Positions 48,156 to 58,721 of a stretch of DNA of 64,000 nucleotides are shown piece by piece. The stretch is from Hyphomicrobium sp. CS1GBMeth3 (GTDB lineage: Bacteria; Pseudomonadota; Alphaproteobacteria; Rhizobiales; Hyphomicrobiaceae). The DNA lies in the NCBI RefSeq assembly GCF_900117455.1, contig NZ_FPHO01000003.1, positions 1,206,501-1,270,500 on the forward strand, written 5' to 3'. The position numbers and the translations under genes were made by a program. The notes under the pieces are model-generated. The model searched no databases. It saw only the letters and a program-made list of their open reading frames with translations, and was not told where the DNA came from. The first letter of the stretch is position 1. Each line of letters begins with the position of its first letter.

Positions 48156-48994
48156 CGTCCATCGTCTTCGACAAGGTTTGGAAGGAGTACGGCGATCACG
48201 TCGTGCTCGAGCGGATCGAGCTCGAGATCGCCTCGCGGTCGTTCTTGGCCCTCGTCGGCCCTTCGGGCTGCGGCAAGACGACGTTTCTTCGCATGCTGCT
48301 CGGCGAGGAGAAGCCGACACGTGGGAAGATCCTCATCGACGGCGCGCCGCTCAAGGCCGAGCCGGACGCCGATCGTGGCGTCGTCTTCCAGCGCTATTCC
48401 GTGTTTCCGCACCTGACCGTGCTCCACAATGTCATGATCGGTCGCGAGTTCGAGCGCTCGTGCTTCTTCGGCAAGCTGTTCGGCTCGTCGCGCCGCGAAG
48501 CCGAAGTCGAGGCGCGGCAGCTGCTCGATGCTGTCGGCTTGAAGGGCCATGAGGACAAGTACCCCGCTGCCCTTTCAGGCGGCATGCAGCAGCGTCTTGC
48601 GCTCGCACAAGCGATCAACCGTAAGCCGAAAATCCTGCTTCTCGACGAGCCGTTCGGCGCGCTCGACCCCGGCATTCGCGCCGACATCCACGTGCTGATC
48701 CGCCAGATCTGGAACGAGAACAACCTCACCATCGTGATGGTCACTCACGATCTCTCGGAAGCGTTCCGGCTCGGCACCCGTGTCATCGCCTTCGAGCGGC
48801 CGCGCAATCGCCCCGAGGAACTCGAGCGCTACGGCGCGACCCTTGGCGAGGTCGGCGCCAACGTCGTCGCGGCGGCATCCGGCGCCAGCGTCACCCGCGA
48901 TTTCGAGGTCTGGCCCAAGAAAACGGTGCAGCCTTTGCCGGGCGCTGATCCGGCGAAGCCGTTGGCGCTCAACGGCAGCGGACCGCCGAACTAG
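48152..48994 (+). CDS. Guanidine operon ABC transporter ATPase
   Basis: 280 residues. Walker A GPSGCGKTT, signature ALSGGMQQRLALAQAI, Walker B ILLLDEPFGALDPG and the MVTHDLSEAF switch histidine. The C-terminal 60 residues beyond the ATPase core include RPRNRPEELERYGATLGEV, an extension commonly seen in ATPases of these urea-carboxylase-linked transporters. A longer upstream frame on the same strand is not used. Confidence 0.9.
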   Translation: MTSIVFDKVWKEYGDHVVLERIELEIASRSFLALVGPSGCGKTTFLRMLLGEEKPTRGKILIDGAPLKAEPDADRGVVFQRYSVFPHLTVLHNVMIGREFERSCFFGKLFGSSRREAEVEARQLLDAVGLKGHEDKYPAALSGGMQQRLALAQAINRKPKILLLDEPFGALDPGIRADIHVLIRQIWNENNLTIVMVTHDLSEAFRLGTRVIAFERPRNRPEELERYGATLGEVGANVVAAASGASVTRDFEVWPKKTVQPLPGADPAKPLALNGSGPPN

Positions 48995-49097
48995 CGCCGC
49001 CGATATCCGCCGGGGACGACCCCGCGCGGCTTCTTTCACCCGGGACGGCCCGGACTCACCAAGCGGGGGACGACACCCCGCAGAGAGGAGCAGCGAC

Positions 49098-49820
49098 GTG
49101 AGTCTATTGATCTACAGCGATGTCCTGCCGGGTGGAAAGCACTGGTCCCTGACCATGCGTCGCAACCACCGGCTTCGTCTCACCGACCTCGACGGCGGCG
49201 CCAACGTCGGCATGCTGTTCTACAATCCGGTGAACCTGCTCGAGCGCTACAACGCGCCCGACACGTTGAAGTGCCAGCACACCTTCAAGCTGACCACGGG
49301 CCACTGCCTCTATTCCGACATGGGCCGCATTTTTTGCGCCATCGTCTCGGACACCGCCGGTTGGCATGACACCGTATGCGGCGCGAGCACGAAGGCAATG
49401 GTCAAGGCCCGTTGGGGGGAGGCGGCGTACCAGACGCACCGCAACGACTGGTACCAGAATGGCCGCGACAGCTTCCTGATCGAAGCCGCGAAATACGGCA
49501 TGAGCCGGCGCGATCTCGCGGCCAACGTCAACTGGTTCAGCAAGGTCGCGACTGACGAGAGCGGCACGCTCGCCTTCGACGCATCGGCCGCAAAGCCCGG
49601 CGCCGATGTCGAGCTGCGCTTCGAGATGGATACGCTGGTGCTCTTCCACACCTGCCCACACCCGCTCGACCCGAGCCCGACCTACCCACGCAAATCCGTG
49701 CGCTTCGAGATCCTCGAAGGCGCACCCGCCGCCGCCGATGACGCCTGCCGCCTCTCCGCGCCCGAGAACAGCCGCGGCTACGAGAACAACCGGATCTTCC
49801 ACGCCGGTTGTAGCTGCTGA
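49098..49820 (+). CDS. cgdB: DUF1989 protein, carboxyguanidine deiminase subunit (urea carboxylase-associated protein 2)
   Basis: 240 residues, GTG start 49098 with AGGAG 8 nt upstream. DUF1989 family: [27 protein letters not shown]... pattern, the metal-site region [29 protein letters not shown], and the [10 protein letters not shown] end. In guanidine-degrading bacteria two such proteins form the deiminase that converts carboxyguanidine to allophanate and ammonia. Assignment of subunit letter is by position and may be reversed. It ends 13 bp before the second DUF1989 gene. Confidence 0.85.
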   Translation: MSLLIYSDVLPGGKHWSLTMRRNHRLRLTDLDGGANVGMLFYNPVNLLERYNAPDTLKCQHTFKLTTGHCLYSDMGRIFCAIVSDTAGWHDTVCGASTKAMVKARWGEAAYQTHRNDWYQNGRDSFLIEAAKYGMSRRDLAANVNWFSKVATDESGTLAFDASAAKPGADVELRFEMDTLVLFHTCPHPLDPSPTYPRKSVRFEILEGAPAAADDACRLSAPENSRGYENNRIFHAGCSC

Positions 49821-49833
49821 GGAGAGCGCGACA

Positions 49834-50481
49834 ATGATCAAGGAAAGCACGCTCGCTCCTGCCGCAGCGGCACATCGCGAGACCGTCCTCGCCGGCGACT
49901 ACTGGATGCACGTCGTAAAGCGCGGCGAGACGCTGCGCATCGTCGACCTCGAAGGTAATCAGGCCGCCGACACGCTCTTCTTTAACGCCGACGATCCCTA
50001 CGAGCGCTACTCGGCCACCGACACCATCCGCGAGCAAGGAAACGTCTACCTCGGCCCCGGCTCCATCCTGTTGTCCGACCTCTGCCGCCCGTTGATGACC
50101 ATAACCGCCGACACCGTCGGCCGCCACGACACGCTCGGCGGCGCCTGCGCGACGGAAAGCAACACGGTCCGCTACGCGCTCGAAAAGAAGAGCATGCACG
50201 CCTGCCGCGACAGCTTCTTGCTCGGCGTCATCGAGAACGAGCAGTATGGGCTCTCGAAGCGGGACATCGCGCACAACATCAACTTCTTCATGAACGTGCC
50301 AGTGACGCCCGACGGCGGTCTGACGTTCGCCGATGGCGTCTCCGCGCCCGGCAAATACGTCGAGATGCGCGCCGAGATGGACGTCATCGTTCTCATCTCG
50401 AATTGCCCGCAACTGAACAACCCGTGCAATGCCTACAACCCGACGCCCATCGAGGTTCTGATCTGGCCGGAGGGCGCCTGA
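49834..50481 (+). CDS. cgdA: DUF1989 protein, carboxyguanidine deiminase subunit (urea carboxylase-associated protein 1)
   Basis: 215 residues. DUF1989 family: [22 protein letters not shown], then [32 protein letters not shown], with the conserved His and Cys of the metal site, and [19 protein letters not shown], which is the highly conserved CxxxxNPC element. It is a paralogue of the preceding gene and probably its partner. The carboxylase gene begins 1 nt after its stop. Subunit letter is uncertain. Confidence 0.87.
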   Translation: MIKESTLAPAAAAHRETVLAGDYWMHVVKRGETLRIVDLEGNQAADTLFFNADDPYERYSATDTIREQGNVYLGPGSILLSDLCRPLMTITADTVGRHDTLGGACATESNTVRYALEKKSMHACRDSFLLGVIENEQYGLSKRDIAHNINFFMNVPVTPDGGLTFADGVSAPGKYVEMRAEMDVIVLISNCPQLNNPCNAYNPTPIEVLIWPEGA

Positions 50482-50482
50482 C

Positions 50483-53400
50483 GTGTTCAAGAAAGTTCTG
50501 ATCGCCAACCGCGGCGCCATCGCCTGCCGCATCATTCGCACGCTCGACCGCATGGGTATCGCCAGCGTCGCCGTCTATTCGGATGCCGACCGTCACTCCA
50601 TGCACGTCGCGCAAGCGCGCGAGTCCGTCGCCATCGGCCCGGCACCCGCGGCACAAAGCTATCTCAATACCGATGCGATCCTCGCGGCCGCGAAAGCCAC
50701 CGGCGCCGAAGCCATTCATCCGGGCTATGGCTTTCTCTCCGAGAACCCAGACTTCGCCGAAGCCTGCGCGGCCGCCGGCATCGTCTTCATCGGCCCGAAG
50801 CCGGATCAGATGCGCGCCTTCGGCCTGAAGCACCGCGCCCGCGAGCTGGCCCTCGCGGCCGGCGTTCCGCTCGCGCCAGGCTCCGGCCTTATAAGCAGTC
50901 TCGCCGAAGCGGAAAGCGAGGCCGCGCGCATCGGCTACCCGGTAATGTTGAAGAGCACGGCAGGCGGCGGCGGAATCGGACTGCAGCTCGTCTCGTCGCA
51001 GTCGGAGCTTGCGCCGCTCTACGAGAGCGTCGAGCGCCTTGCACGCAACAACTTCAAGGATCCGGGCCTCTTTCTCGAGAAGTACGTCGCGCGTGGCCGC
51101 CACATCGAGGTGCAGATCTTCGGCGACGGCAAGGGCCGCGTCGTGGCCCTCGGCGAGCGCGACTGCTCGGCCCAGCGCCGCAATCAGAAAGTCATCGAGG
51201 AAACGCCCGCTCCGGGCCTTGCTGAAGAGACGCGCGCCGCGCTTTGGGAGACGGCGCGCCAGCTCGGCAAGTCCGTCAACTACGAAAGCGCCGGCACCGT
51301 CGAGTTCCTGTACGACAGCGACACGAGCGAGTTCTACTTCCTCGAGGTCAACACGCGCCTTCAGGTCGAGCACGGCGTGACCGAGGAGGTCACCGGCACG
51401 GACCTCGTCGAATGGATGGTCCGCCAGGCGGCCGGCGAAGCACTCCCGCTCGATCAAGACAGCATCACGCCCAGGGGCGCCTCGATCCAGGTTCGCCTTT
51501 ACGCCGAGAACCCCGGCCGCGACTTCCGCCCGAGCTCCGGGCAGCTCACGCACGTCGCCTGGCCGAAGACAGCGCGTATCGAGACCTGGGTCGAAAGTGG
51601 AGCCGAGATTTCACCATTCTACGATCCCATGCTGGCCAAGATCATCGTCACGGCGGAGACGCGCGAGCAAGCGCTCGCAAAGCTGCGCGACGCCCTCACT
51701 GCCACCGAGATCGGCGGTTTCGAGACCAACCTCGATTATCTGCGCCAACTGGCATCGTCCGAGATACTCGCCAATGGCGAGATGCTGACGCAAACGCTCG
51801 CGACGTTCCCTTATCACGCGCGCACCATCGACGTTTTGGCGCCAGGCACCCAGACCACGATCCAGGATTGGCCGGGCCGCACCGGATACTGGGCCGTCGG
51901 CGTGCCTCCGTCAGGGCCGATGGATCACCTGTCGTTCCGCCTCGCCAATCGCCTTGTCGGCAACGGGGAAGGCGCACCCGCACTCGAGATAACGCTCTCC
52001 GGGCCAACGCTCGAGTTCAACTGTGACACCGTCATCTGTATCGGAGGCGCAGAGATGACGGCCACCATCGCGGGTCGTCCAGTGCCGTTCTGGCAACCGG
52101 TCGCAGTCACGGCAGGCGAGGTCCTGAAGCTCGGCAGCGTGACCGAAGCAGGAACCCGTGCCTATCTCGCCGTGCGCGGCGGCTTCGACGCCCCGGCGTA
52201 CCTCGGCAGTCGCGCAACATTCACGCTCGGCAAATTCGGTGGCCACGGCGGCCGCGTCCTCTTGGCGGGCGACGTGCTGCATATCGCGAACGATAGCGCG
52301 CTCGCGACAGCCAGTGCCTCCGAGCCGCTCGCCTCGGCGCTCCGCCCGGAGCTGACCCGCGCTTGGGAGATCGGTGTCCTCTACGGTCCCCATGGCGCGC
52401 CAGACTTCTTCACCGACGACGACATCGCGACCTTCTTCTCCGCGCGATGGGAGGTTCACTACAATTCCAACCGCACCGGCGTGCGCCTGATCGGCCCGAA
52501 ACCGCAATGGGCGCGCGCCGACGGCGGCGAGGCCGGCCTGCACCCCAGCAACATTCACGACAACGCCTATGCCATCGGCGCCGTGGACTTCACTGGCGAC
52601 ATGCCGGTCATCCTGGGCCCGGACGGTCCATCACTCGGCGGATTCGTCTGCCCGGCAACCATCGTCCAGGCCGAGCTGTGGAAGCTCGGCCAGCTCCGGC
52701 CGGGCGACGAGGTGCGCTTCAAGCGGCTCTCTCCATCCGAGGCCCGCGCTCTCGAGCTGAAGCAGGATCGCGAGATCGCAACGATCGCGCCCGCAACCGC
52801 GTCGCTCGTTGAGGCCATCGAGCTCGGACCCGACGATTGCATCGTCGCCACGCGACCGGCATCCGGACCTCATCCCCGCGTGGTCTATCGACGTGCTGGC
52901 GACAAATATCTGCTTGTCGAATATGGGCCGCTCGTTCTCGATCTTGAGCTGCGCTTTCGTGTCCACGTGCTGATGACGCGGCTCGAGGCTCTGCGGCTTC
53001 CCGGCATCGTCGATCTGACACCCGGCATCCGCTCACTCCAGATCCACTACGACAGCCACATTCTCTCGCTCGCCGTCCTCCTCCAAGAGCTCACCCGCAT
53101 CGAGGACGAAATGGGCGACATCGGCGACATCGAGGTTCCAAGCCGCATCGTGCACATGCCGCTCTCATGGGACGACGCGGCAACGCAGCTCGCCATCCAG
53201 AAGTACATGCAGTCGGTACGCGCGGATGCACCCTGGTGCCCCTCGAACATCGAGTTCATCCGCCGCATCAACGGTCTCGACAGCGTCGATGATGTCAAAC
53301 GTATCGCCTTTGGCGCGAGCTATTTGGTGCTGGGCCTCGGCGACGTTTACCTCGGCGCGCCCGTCGCGACACCCGTGGACCCGCGCCATCGCCTGGTGAC

Positions 53401-54106
53401 CACCAAGTACAATCCCGCGCGCACCTGGACGCCCGAGAACGCCGTCGGCATCGGTGGTGCCTATCTCTGCATCTACGGCATGGAAGGTCCAGGCGGCTAT
53501 CAGTTCATCGGCCGCACGGCACAGGTCTGGAACACCTACCGCGTCACGCAGGAATTCGAGGACGACAAGCCCTGGCTCCTGCGCTTCTTTGACCAGATCC
53601 GCTTTTACCCGGTCTCGGCCGACGATCTGCTCTCATTTCGAGATGGGTTCCTGCAAGGCAAGGTCGGCCTCGAAATCGAACCGACGATTTTTAAGCTCGC
53701 CGATTATCGCCGCTTCCTTTCCGAGAACGCCGGAGAGATCGCGGCCGTAAAGGCGCGCCAGCAGGCTGCCTTCGAGGACGAGAGATCACGCTGGCAGGCG
53801 AGCGATCAATCCGGCGCAGCCATCAGTGACACCGTTTCGGACGATGCGGCAGAGGAACCCCTTGCCGAGAACGCCGTCGCGGTCGCAAGCCCCGTTCCAG
53901 GCGCAGTGTGGAAGGTGGAGGTGAATCAGGGAGCGCGCGTCAAGAAAGGCGACTTGCTGCTCGTCGTCGAGTCGATGAAGATGGAGATGGCCGTGCACGC
54001 ACCGTCTGACGGCATCATCGCCGAGATCCGCTGCGCCGAGGGCCGCGCCGTCTCGCTCGGGCAAACCCTCGTTGTGCTGGTCGACGAGACGACGGAGGCT
54101 GCCTAG
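50483..54106 (+). CDS. Biotin-dependent guanidine/urea carboxylase
   Basis: 1207 residues, GTG start. Biotin carboxylase (1-450: KVLIANRGAIACRIIRTLDRMG, KSTAGGGGIGL, EVNTRLQVEHGVTEEVTG), then the KipA- and KipI-like carboxyltransferase halves (about 455-770 and 780-1040: GRTGYWAVGVPPSGPMDHLSFRLAN, DSVDDVKRIAFGASYLVLGLGDVYLGAP), and a biotinyl domain with Lys1166 in VESMKMEMA. Enzymes in this operon type carboxylate guanidine rather than urea; the riboswitch and the two DUF1989 proteins point the same way. Start-stop spacing shows tight coupling to the neighbours. Confidence 0.92.
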   Translation: MFKKVLIANRGAIACRIIRTLDRMGIASVAVYSDADRHSMHVAQARESVAIGPAPAAQSYLNTDAILAAAKATGAEAIHPGYGFLSENPDFAEACAAAGIVFIGPKPDQMRAFGLKHRARELALAAGVPLAPGSGLISSLAEAESEAARIGYPVMLKSTAGGGGIGLQLVSSQSELAPLYESVERLARNNFKDPGLFLEKYVARGRHIEVQIFGDGKGRVVALGERDCSAQRRNQKVIEETPAPGLAEETRAALWETARQLGKSVNYESAGTVEFLYDSDTSEFYFLEVNTRLQVEHGVTEEVTGTDLVEWMVRQAAGEALPLDQDSITPRGASIQVRLYAENPGRDFRPSSGQLTHVAWPKTARIETWVESGAEISPFYDPMLAKIIVTAETREQALAKLRDALTATEIGGFETNLDYLRQLASSEILANGEMLTQTLATFPYHARTIDVLAPGTQTTIQDWPGRTGYWAVGVPPSGPMDHLSFRLANRLVGNGEGAPALEITLSGPTLEFNCDTVICIGGAEMTATIAGRPVPFWQPVAVTAGEVLKLGSVTEAGTRAYLAVRGGFDAPAYLGSRATFTLGKFGGHGGRVLLAGDVLHIANDSALATASASEPLASALRPELTRAWEIGVLYGPHGAPDFFTDDDIATFFSARWEVHYNSNRTGVRLIGPKPQWARADGGEAGLHPSNIHDNAYAIGAVDFTGDMPVILGPDGPSLGGFVCPATIVQAELWKLGQLRPGDEVRFKRLSPSEARALELKQDREIATIAPATASLVEAIELGPDDCIVATRPASGPHPRVVYRRAGDKYLLVEYGPLVLDLELRFRVHVLMTRLEALRLPGIVDLTPGIRSLQIHYDSHILSLAVLLQELTRIEDEMGDIGDIEVPSRIVHMPLSWDDAATQLAIQKYMQSVRADAPWCPSNIEFIRRINGLDSVDDVKRIAFGASYLVLGLGDVYLGAPVATPVDPRHRLVTTKYNPARTWTPENAVGIGGAYLCIYGMEGPGGYQFIGRTAQVWNTYRVTQEFEDDKPWLLRFFDQIRFYPVSADDLLSFRDGFLQGKVGLEIEPTIFKLADYRRFLSENAGEIAAVKARQQAAFEDERSRWQASDQSGAAISDTVSDDAAEEPLAENAVAVASPVPGAVWKVEVNQGARVKKGDLLLVVESMKMEMAVHAPSDGIIAEIRCAEGRAVSLGQTLVVLVDETTEAA

Positions 54107-55896
54107 TGACCACGCGTCTTGCCACACAATCCCTCGACATCGCAGCGCTCACCGATGGATACGCCTCAGGAAAGTTCACGCCCACCGACATCATCGAAGA
54201 AGTGTATCGGCGCATATCCGAAACAGGGGAGCGACCGGTCTGGATCTCGCTGGTGCCGAAAGAAGCGGCCCTTGCAAAAGCCCGCACTGCGCACGGCCCG
54301 CTCGCCGGCATCCCGTTCGCCATCAAGGATAACGTCGATGTCGCAGGCATTCCAACGACGTGCGCGTGTCCCGACTTCACCTACGTACCCGAGCGCTCCG
54401 CAACCGTCGTGGAGCAGCTCGAAGCCGCCGGCGCCATCGCCATCGGCAAGACCAACCTCGATCAGTTCGCGACCGGCCTCGTCGGCACGCGCTCGCCCTA
54501 CGGCATCCCTGCGAGCGTCTTCGACCCGGAGTACGTCTCCGGCGGCTCGAGCTCCGGCTCAGCCGTCGCTGTCGGCGCCGGCCTCGTCTCCTTCGCGCTC
54601 GGAACCGATACTGCCGGATCAGGCCGTGTGCCCGCCGCGTTCAACAACATCGTCGGCCTGAAGCCCACCAAGGGGCTGATCAGCGCGCGGGGTGTCGTTC
54701 CGGCCTGCCGCACGCAGGATACGGTCTCGATCTTCGCACTGACCGTCGCCGATGCCGCTCGAGCCGCAGCAAGCGCGGCAGGCTACGATTCCGACGAGCC
54801 CTATTCGCGGAAACCACCGCGCCCCTTCGCCGTCGAGCGCACGCCGGCCAAGCTGCGTATCGGCGTCCCCGCGACAGGTCTCGAATTCTTCGGCGACAAA
54901 GAAGCCGAACGCCTCTACCGCCTCAGCGTCGAGCACGCCGCAAACATCGCAGCCGAGATCGTCGCCTTCGATCTGACACCATTCCGGAAAGCGGCAAGCC
55001 TGCTCTACCAGGGACCTTGGGTCGCCGAGAGGCTTGCAGCCATTCGCGCCTTTGCCGAAGACAAGCCCGGCTCCCTGCATGAGGTCGTCGGCCAGATCAT
55101 CCTTGGCGCCGAAAAAATCTCGGCAGCCGATGCATTCGAGGGCCTTTACGCTCTAGCCGGCTTGACGCGCGAAGCCGAAGCCCAGTGGGAGGCCATGGAT
55201 GTCATGCTGCTCCCGACGGCGCCGACCACCTACAAGATCAGCGAAGTCCTGGCCGACCCCATTCGCCTCAACTCGAACCTCGGCCTCTACACGAACTTCG
55301 TCAACCTGATGGATCTCTCCGCGCTCGCCGTTCCCGCGGGCTTTCGCGACAACGGATTGCCATTCGGCGTCACATTGATCGGCCCCGCTTTTGCCGACGG
55401 ATGGCTGGCAACGATCGGCGACGCCCTGCACCGCCAATTGTCGGAGCTACGGCTCGGCGCCACAGGGGCCACGCTCAAAGCAACGCCGCCGGTCAGCTCC
55501 GCATCCGCCGGAGGCCGCATCTCGGTGGCAGTCGTCGGCGCGCATCTCTCGGGCCAGCCATTGAACGTGCAGCTCCGGGAGCGCAACGCACGGCTCGTCG
55601 CCACCACGCGCACGGCGGCGGGATATAGCTTCTATGCGCTCGCAGGCACCACGCCCGCCAAGCCCGGCCTCGTCTTCGATGGACAAGGCGCCGGCAACAT
55701 CGAGGTCGAGATCTGGGAGATGGACGAAGCCGCCTTCGGCTCGTTCGTCGCGCTTATCCCGCCGCCGCTCGGCATCGGCACCCTCACGCTGGCAGACGGC
55801 GGGCAGGTCAAAGGCTTCCTGTGCGAGCCGCACGGACTGGCTGACGCCACGGACATCACCGCCTTCGGCGGCTGGCGCTCTTGGCTCAGCCGTTAG
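54106..55896 (+). CDS. atzF: Allophanate hydrolase
   Basis: 596 residues, GTG start overlapping the carboxylase stop. Amidase-signature domain with Lys74 (FAIKDNVDV), the cis-serine in VSGGSSSGSAVAVG (146-158) and nucleophile Ser172 (GTDTAGSGRVPAAF). After residue about 465 a second domain of the AtzF type follows (ISVAVVGAHLSGQPLNVQL, LVATTRTAAGYSFYAL). It hydrolyses allophanate to ammonia and carbon dioxide, the last step of the guanidine pathway. Full length. Confidence 0.94.
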   Translation: MTTRLATQSLDIAALTDGYASGKFTPTDIIEEVYRRISETGERPVWISLVPKEAALAKARTAHGPLAGIPFAIKDNVDVAGIPTTCACPDFTYVPERSATVVEQLEAAGAIAIGKTNLDQFATGLVGTRSPYGIPASVFDPEYVSGGSSSGSAVAVGAGLVSFALGTDTAGSGRVPAAFNNIVGLKPTKGLISARGVVPACRTQDTVSIFALTVADAARAAASAAGYDSDEPYSRKPPRPFAVERTPAKLRIGVPATGLEFFGDKEAERLYRLSVEHAANIAAEIVAFDLTPFRKAASLLYQGPWVAERLAAIRAFAEDKPGSLHEVVGQIILGAEKISAADAFEGLYALAGLTREAEAQWEAMDVMLLPTAPTTYKISEVLADPIRLNSNLGLYTNFVNLMDLSALAVPAGFRDNGLPFGVTLIGPAFADGWLATIGDALHRQLSELRLGATGATLKATPPVSSASAGGRISVAVVGAHLSGQPLNVQLRERNARLVATTRTAAGYSFYALAGTTPAKPGLVFDGQGAGNIEVEIWEMDEAAFGSFVALIPPPLGIGTLTLADGGQVKGFLCEPHGLADATDITAFGGWRSWLSR

Positions 55897-55958
55897 CGCG
55901 CCGCATATCCGCAAATCGAGATAGAATGCCGTAAGGCTCTATCCCGACGGAGACCGGC

Positions 55959-56447
55959 ATGGAACTGCTACTGACACTGCTGACCTGGGCTTCGGCCCTA
56001 GGCTCCGCCCTGATCGCGGGTGTGTTTTTCGCCTTCTCCGCTTTCATCATGACCGCACTCGGCAACCGCCCCGCGGCCGAAGGCATTGCCGCCATGCAGG
56101 AAATCAACGTCGTCGTCGTGCGCTCGGGCTTCATCGCCGTGTTTGTCGCCACCGCAATCGCATCGGCCATTCTGGCGGTCTTCGCGTTGATAAGATGGGA
56201 CGATCCGCATTCCGGCTACTGGCTGGCTGGCGCCCTGCTCTATGTCCTCGGAACATTCGTCCTGACGATTGCCTGCAACGTTCCACTCAATGACCAGCTC
56301 GCCGCGGCCGATGCGGCAAGCCCGCAGGGCGCAAGCGTCTGGGCCACGTATCTGACGGATTGGACGTGGTGGAACACCGTGCGCACCGGAGCCTCCCTCG
56401 CCGCGACGGCCGCCTTCATACAGGCCATTCGCGTCGCCCCGGCCTGA
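55959..56447 (+). CDS. DUF1772 (anthrone oxygenase-like) membrane protein
   Basis: 162 residues with four membrane segments. DUF1772 features are GVFFAFSAFIMTAL in the first helix, ACNVPLNDQL after the third, and WTWWNTVRTGASLAATAAF in the last. Function is unknown in bacteria; fungal relatives act on polyketides. It follows the guanidine operon by 62 bp and may be a separate unit. Confidence 0.8.
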   Translation: MELLLTLLTWASALGSALIAGVFFAFSAFIMTALGNRPAAEGIAAMQEINVVVVRSGFIAVFVATAIASAILAVFALIRWDDPHSGYWLAGALLYVLGTFVLTIACNVPLNDQLAAADAASPQGASVWATYLTDWTWWNTVRTGASLAATAAFIQAIRVAPA

Positions 56448-56574
56448 TCAGCCGAACGGCCTCGGCACCACCACGCAAACTCCTGTCAGCGTCGCGTCAG
56501 TTTTCCCTTGCTATTGCCCGACTATCCCGATGAACTCGGGAAAAAGTCCTGACAAAGGAATCGACGGGGAAATC

Positions 56575-57510
56575 ATGCGTAGGGGAGCGTCGCCAGCGGC
56601 TCGCGTTGGCTCGTGGGGTGTCATGGTGGCGGCCAGCTGCGTCCTGGCTGAAAGCGCCATGGCCGGACCGGCCGTCGGCCAATTCGAAGTCAAAACACTG
56701 GACGCCGAGCCCGGCGAGATCGAATTTCAAAGCCAGAACGCGTATTCTTTTGGAAATCCGCGGCGCAAGACGATCACCGGCCCTGGCGGAGAGATCCAGG
56801 CCGACGACAACTCACTCCCCCGCCAGCGTCACGCTCTCGAGCTCGAGTTCGGCATCACAACATTCCTGAAAGGGCGTATCGGCGTCGAGTATGAAAAGGA
56901 GCGCCGCGAAGATCCCGCGTCGGTCCGCGCGGCCCAGGGCTACGAGGAGCTCAAGCTCGACGAATACGCCGCCGAACTGATCTGGGTCATGCTGCCCCGC
57001 AAGGGTGACGGCGTCGGGCTTGGCATTGTCGTCGAATACGAGGTCCCGGCCGAAAGCGGCGGCGCGCAGACGCTGATCGCGGGCCCGATTTTCGAATGGG
57101 CAAGCGGGCCATGGTCCCTGAGCCTCAACCCGACGCTCGTGCGCTTCTTCGGCGGCGAGCGGAACGAAGCTGGACGGCAGGACGAGAAGATCGATTTTGC
57201 CTATGCGAACCAGCTCAAGTACCGCTGGTCGCCTCATCTCGATTTCGCCATCGAAGCCTACGGCACCGTCGAGCGCATCGGCGGCCGTGGCGGCCGCAGC
57301 GATGAGTCGGCGCTATTTGGAGATTTCGACCAGCACCGCTTGGGCCCAATCATCTACTGGAATTTCACGCCCGAATTTGCCGACGCGCATCGTCACAAGG
57401 ATGACGATGACGACGAGCAATTGGTGAGCCTCGGCATCGGCGCACTGTTCGGCCTCAACGAGGACACGCCAGACACCACGCTGAAGCTCAGCATGGAAGT
57501 CGTGTTCTAA
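56575..57510 (+). CDS. Outer-membrane beta-barrel protein of unknown function
   Basis: 311 residues from ATG 56575; an in-frame ATG at 56530 would add fifteen hydrophilic residues. Signal peptide [20 protein letters not shown] with a cut after ESAMA. The mature chain has regular amphipathic strands ([48 protein letters not shown]) and ends in phenylalanine (LKLSMEVVF), the usual barrel signature. A DDDDDE acidic loop near residue 280 is notable. Its stop overlaps the serC stop by 4 nt (convergent). Transported compound unknown. Confidence 0.6.
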   Translation: MRRGASPAARVGSWGVMVAASCVLAESAMAGPAVGQFEVKTLDAEPGEIEFQSQNAYSFGNPRRKTITGPGGEIQADDNSLPRQRHALELEFGITTFLKGRIGVEYEKERREDPASVRAAQGYEELKLDEYAAELIWVMLPRKGDGVGLGIVVEYEVPAESGGAQTLIAGPIFEWASGPWSLSLNPTLVRFFGGERNEAGRQDEKIDFAYANQLKYRWSPHLDFAIEAYGTVERIGGRGGRSDESALFGDFDQHRLGPIIYWNFTPEFADAHRHKDDDDDEQLVSLGIGALFGLNEDTPDTTLKLSMEVVF

Positions 57511-58682
57511 CGCTGCGAGCCAAGCTCGGCTTTACCGGCAGCGAACGCCCAATCGAGCCACGGGGTCAGCGCATCCAGATCAGTGGCTTCCACAGTCGCG
57601 CCGGTCCAGACGCGCAAGCCTGCCGGCGCATCGCGATAGGATCCGATGTCGAAAGCCACGCCTTCCGCATCGAGGCGCGCCACGAGCACCTTGACGAAGG
57701 CGGCTTGCGCGTCAGCCGGGAGCGCCAGAACATCCGGATCGACAACCTTAAGGCACACCGAAGTGTTCGAGCGCGTCGCCGGGTCGACGGCCAGATTTTC
57801 GACCCAGGGCGTCCGCTCGATCCAATCGAACAGCACGCCCGCATTGGCATCCGCCCGCGCCATCAGCCCCGAAAGCCCGCCGACGCTCTCGGCCCACGCG
57901 AGCGCATCGAGGTAGTCCTCGACGCAAAGCATCGACGGCGTGTTGATGGTCTCGCCCTCGAAGATCGCGGCGTCGAGGTTACCCTTCTTGACCAGCCGAA
58001 ACAGCTTCGGTAGCGGCCACGCGGGCATGTAGCTCTCAAGGCGGGCCACCGCCCGCGGGCTCAGGATCAGCACGCCGTGCGCCCCCTCTCCGCCGAGCAC
58101 CTTCTGCCAGGAATAGGTGACGACATCCGTCTTTGCCCAGTCGAGCGGCTGCGCGAAGATGGCGCTCGTCGCGTCGACCAGCGTCAGCCCCTCGCGGTCA
58201 TCGGGAATCCAGTTTCCGTCCGGCACGCGCACGCCTGACGTCGTGCCGTTCCACGTGAACACCACGTCGCGTGTAAAATCGACGAGATCGAGATCGGGCA
58301 GCGCGCCGTAATCGGCCTCCAGCACGCGCACATCGTCGAGCTTCAGATGCTTGACGATGTCCGTCACCCAGCCCTTGCCGAAACTCTCCCACGCCAGCAC
58401 GTCGACACCCCGTGCACCGAGCAGAGACCACAGCGCCGCTTCAAACGCGCCCGTATCCGAACCTGGCATAATGCCCACATAAAAGTTTCCCGGCACGCCC
58501 AGCATCGCGCGCGTGCGCACGATCGCCTCCTTGAGCCGCGCCTTTCCCTCTTTCGAGCGGTGCGAGCGACCGAGAAACGCCTCCGCGAGCGCATCCGGCG
58601 TCCATCCCGGCCGCTTCGAGCAGGGTCCCGACGAGAAGCGTGGATTGGCGGGCCGGCGCGTGGGCTTTTGAGGCATCGTCAT
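57507..58682 (-). CDS. serC: Phosphoserine aminotransferase SerC
   Basis: 391 residues from ATG 58682; GTG at 58721, directly after the serA stop, is possible. Fold type I PLP enzyme with the alphaproteobacterial SerC pattern: [32 protein letters not shown], the PLP lysine in [14 protein letters not shown], and [16 protein letters not shown]. It transaminates 3-phosphohydroxypyruvate to phosphoserine in serine synthesis, which in a serine-cycle methylotroph also feeds one-carbon assimilation. It follows serA on the same strand. Confidence 0.94.
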   Translation of the reverse strand: MTMPQKPTRRPANPRFSSGPCSKRPGWTPDALAEAFLGRSHRSKEGKARLKEAIVRTRAMLGVPGNFYVGIMPGSDTGAFEAALWSLLGARGVDVLAWESFGKGWVTDIVKHLKLDDVRVLEADYGALPDLDLVDFTRDVVFTWNGTTSGVRVPDGNWIPDDREGLTLVDATSAIFAQPLDWAKTDVVTYSWQKVLGGEGAHGVLILSPRAVARLESYMPAWPLPKLFRLVKKGNLDAAIFEGETINTPSMLCVEDYLDALAWAESVGGLSGLMARADANAGVLFDWIERTPWVENLAVDPATRSNTSVCLKVVDPDVLALPADAQAAFVKVLVARLDAEGVAFDIGSYRDAPAGLRVWTGATVEATDLDALTPWLDWAFAAGKAELGSQR

Positions 58683-58721
58683 CAGTGGAACCCAATCGTT
58701 GGAATAGGCGTCGCCAAGCAC

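Noticed and set aside
49537..51553. Long minus-strand frames antisense to the guanidine operon genes
   Set aside because: They overlap two well-supported DUF1989 genes and the carboxylase and have no family features.
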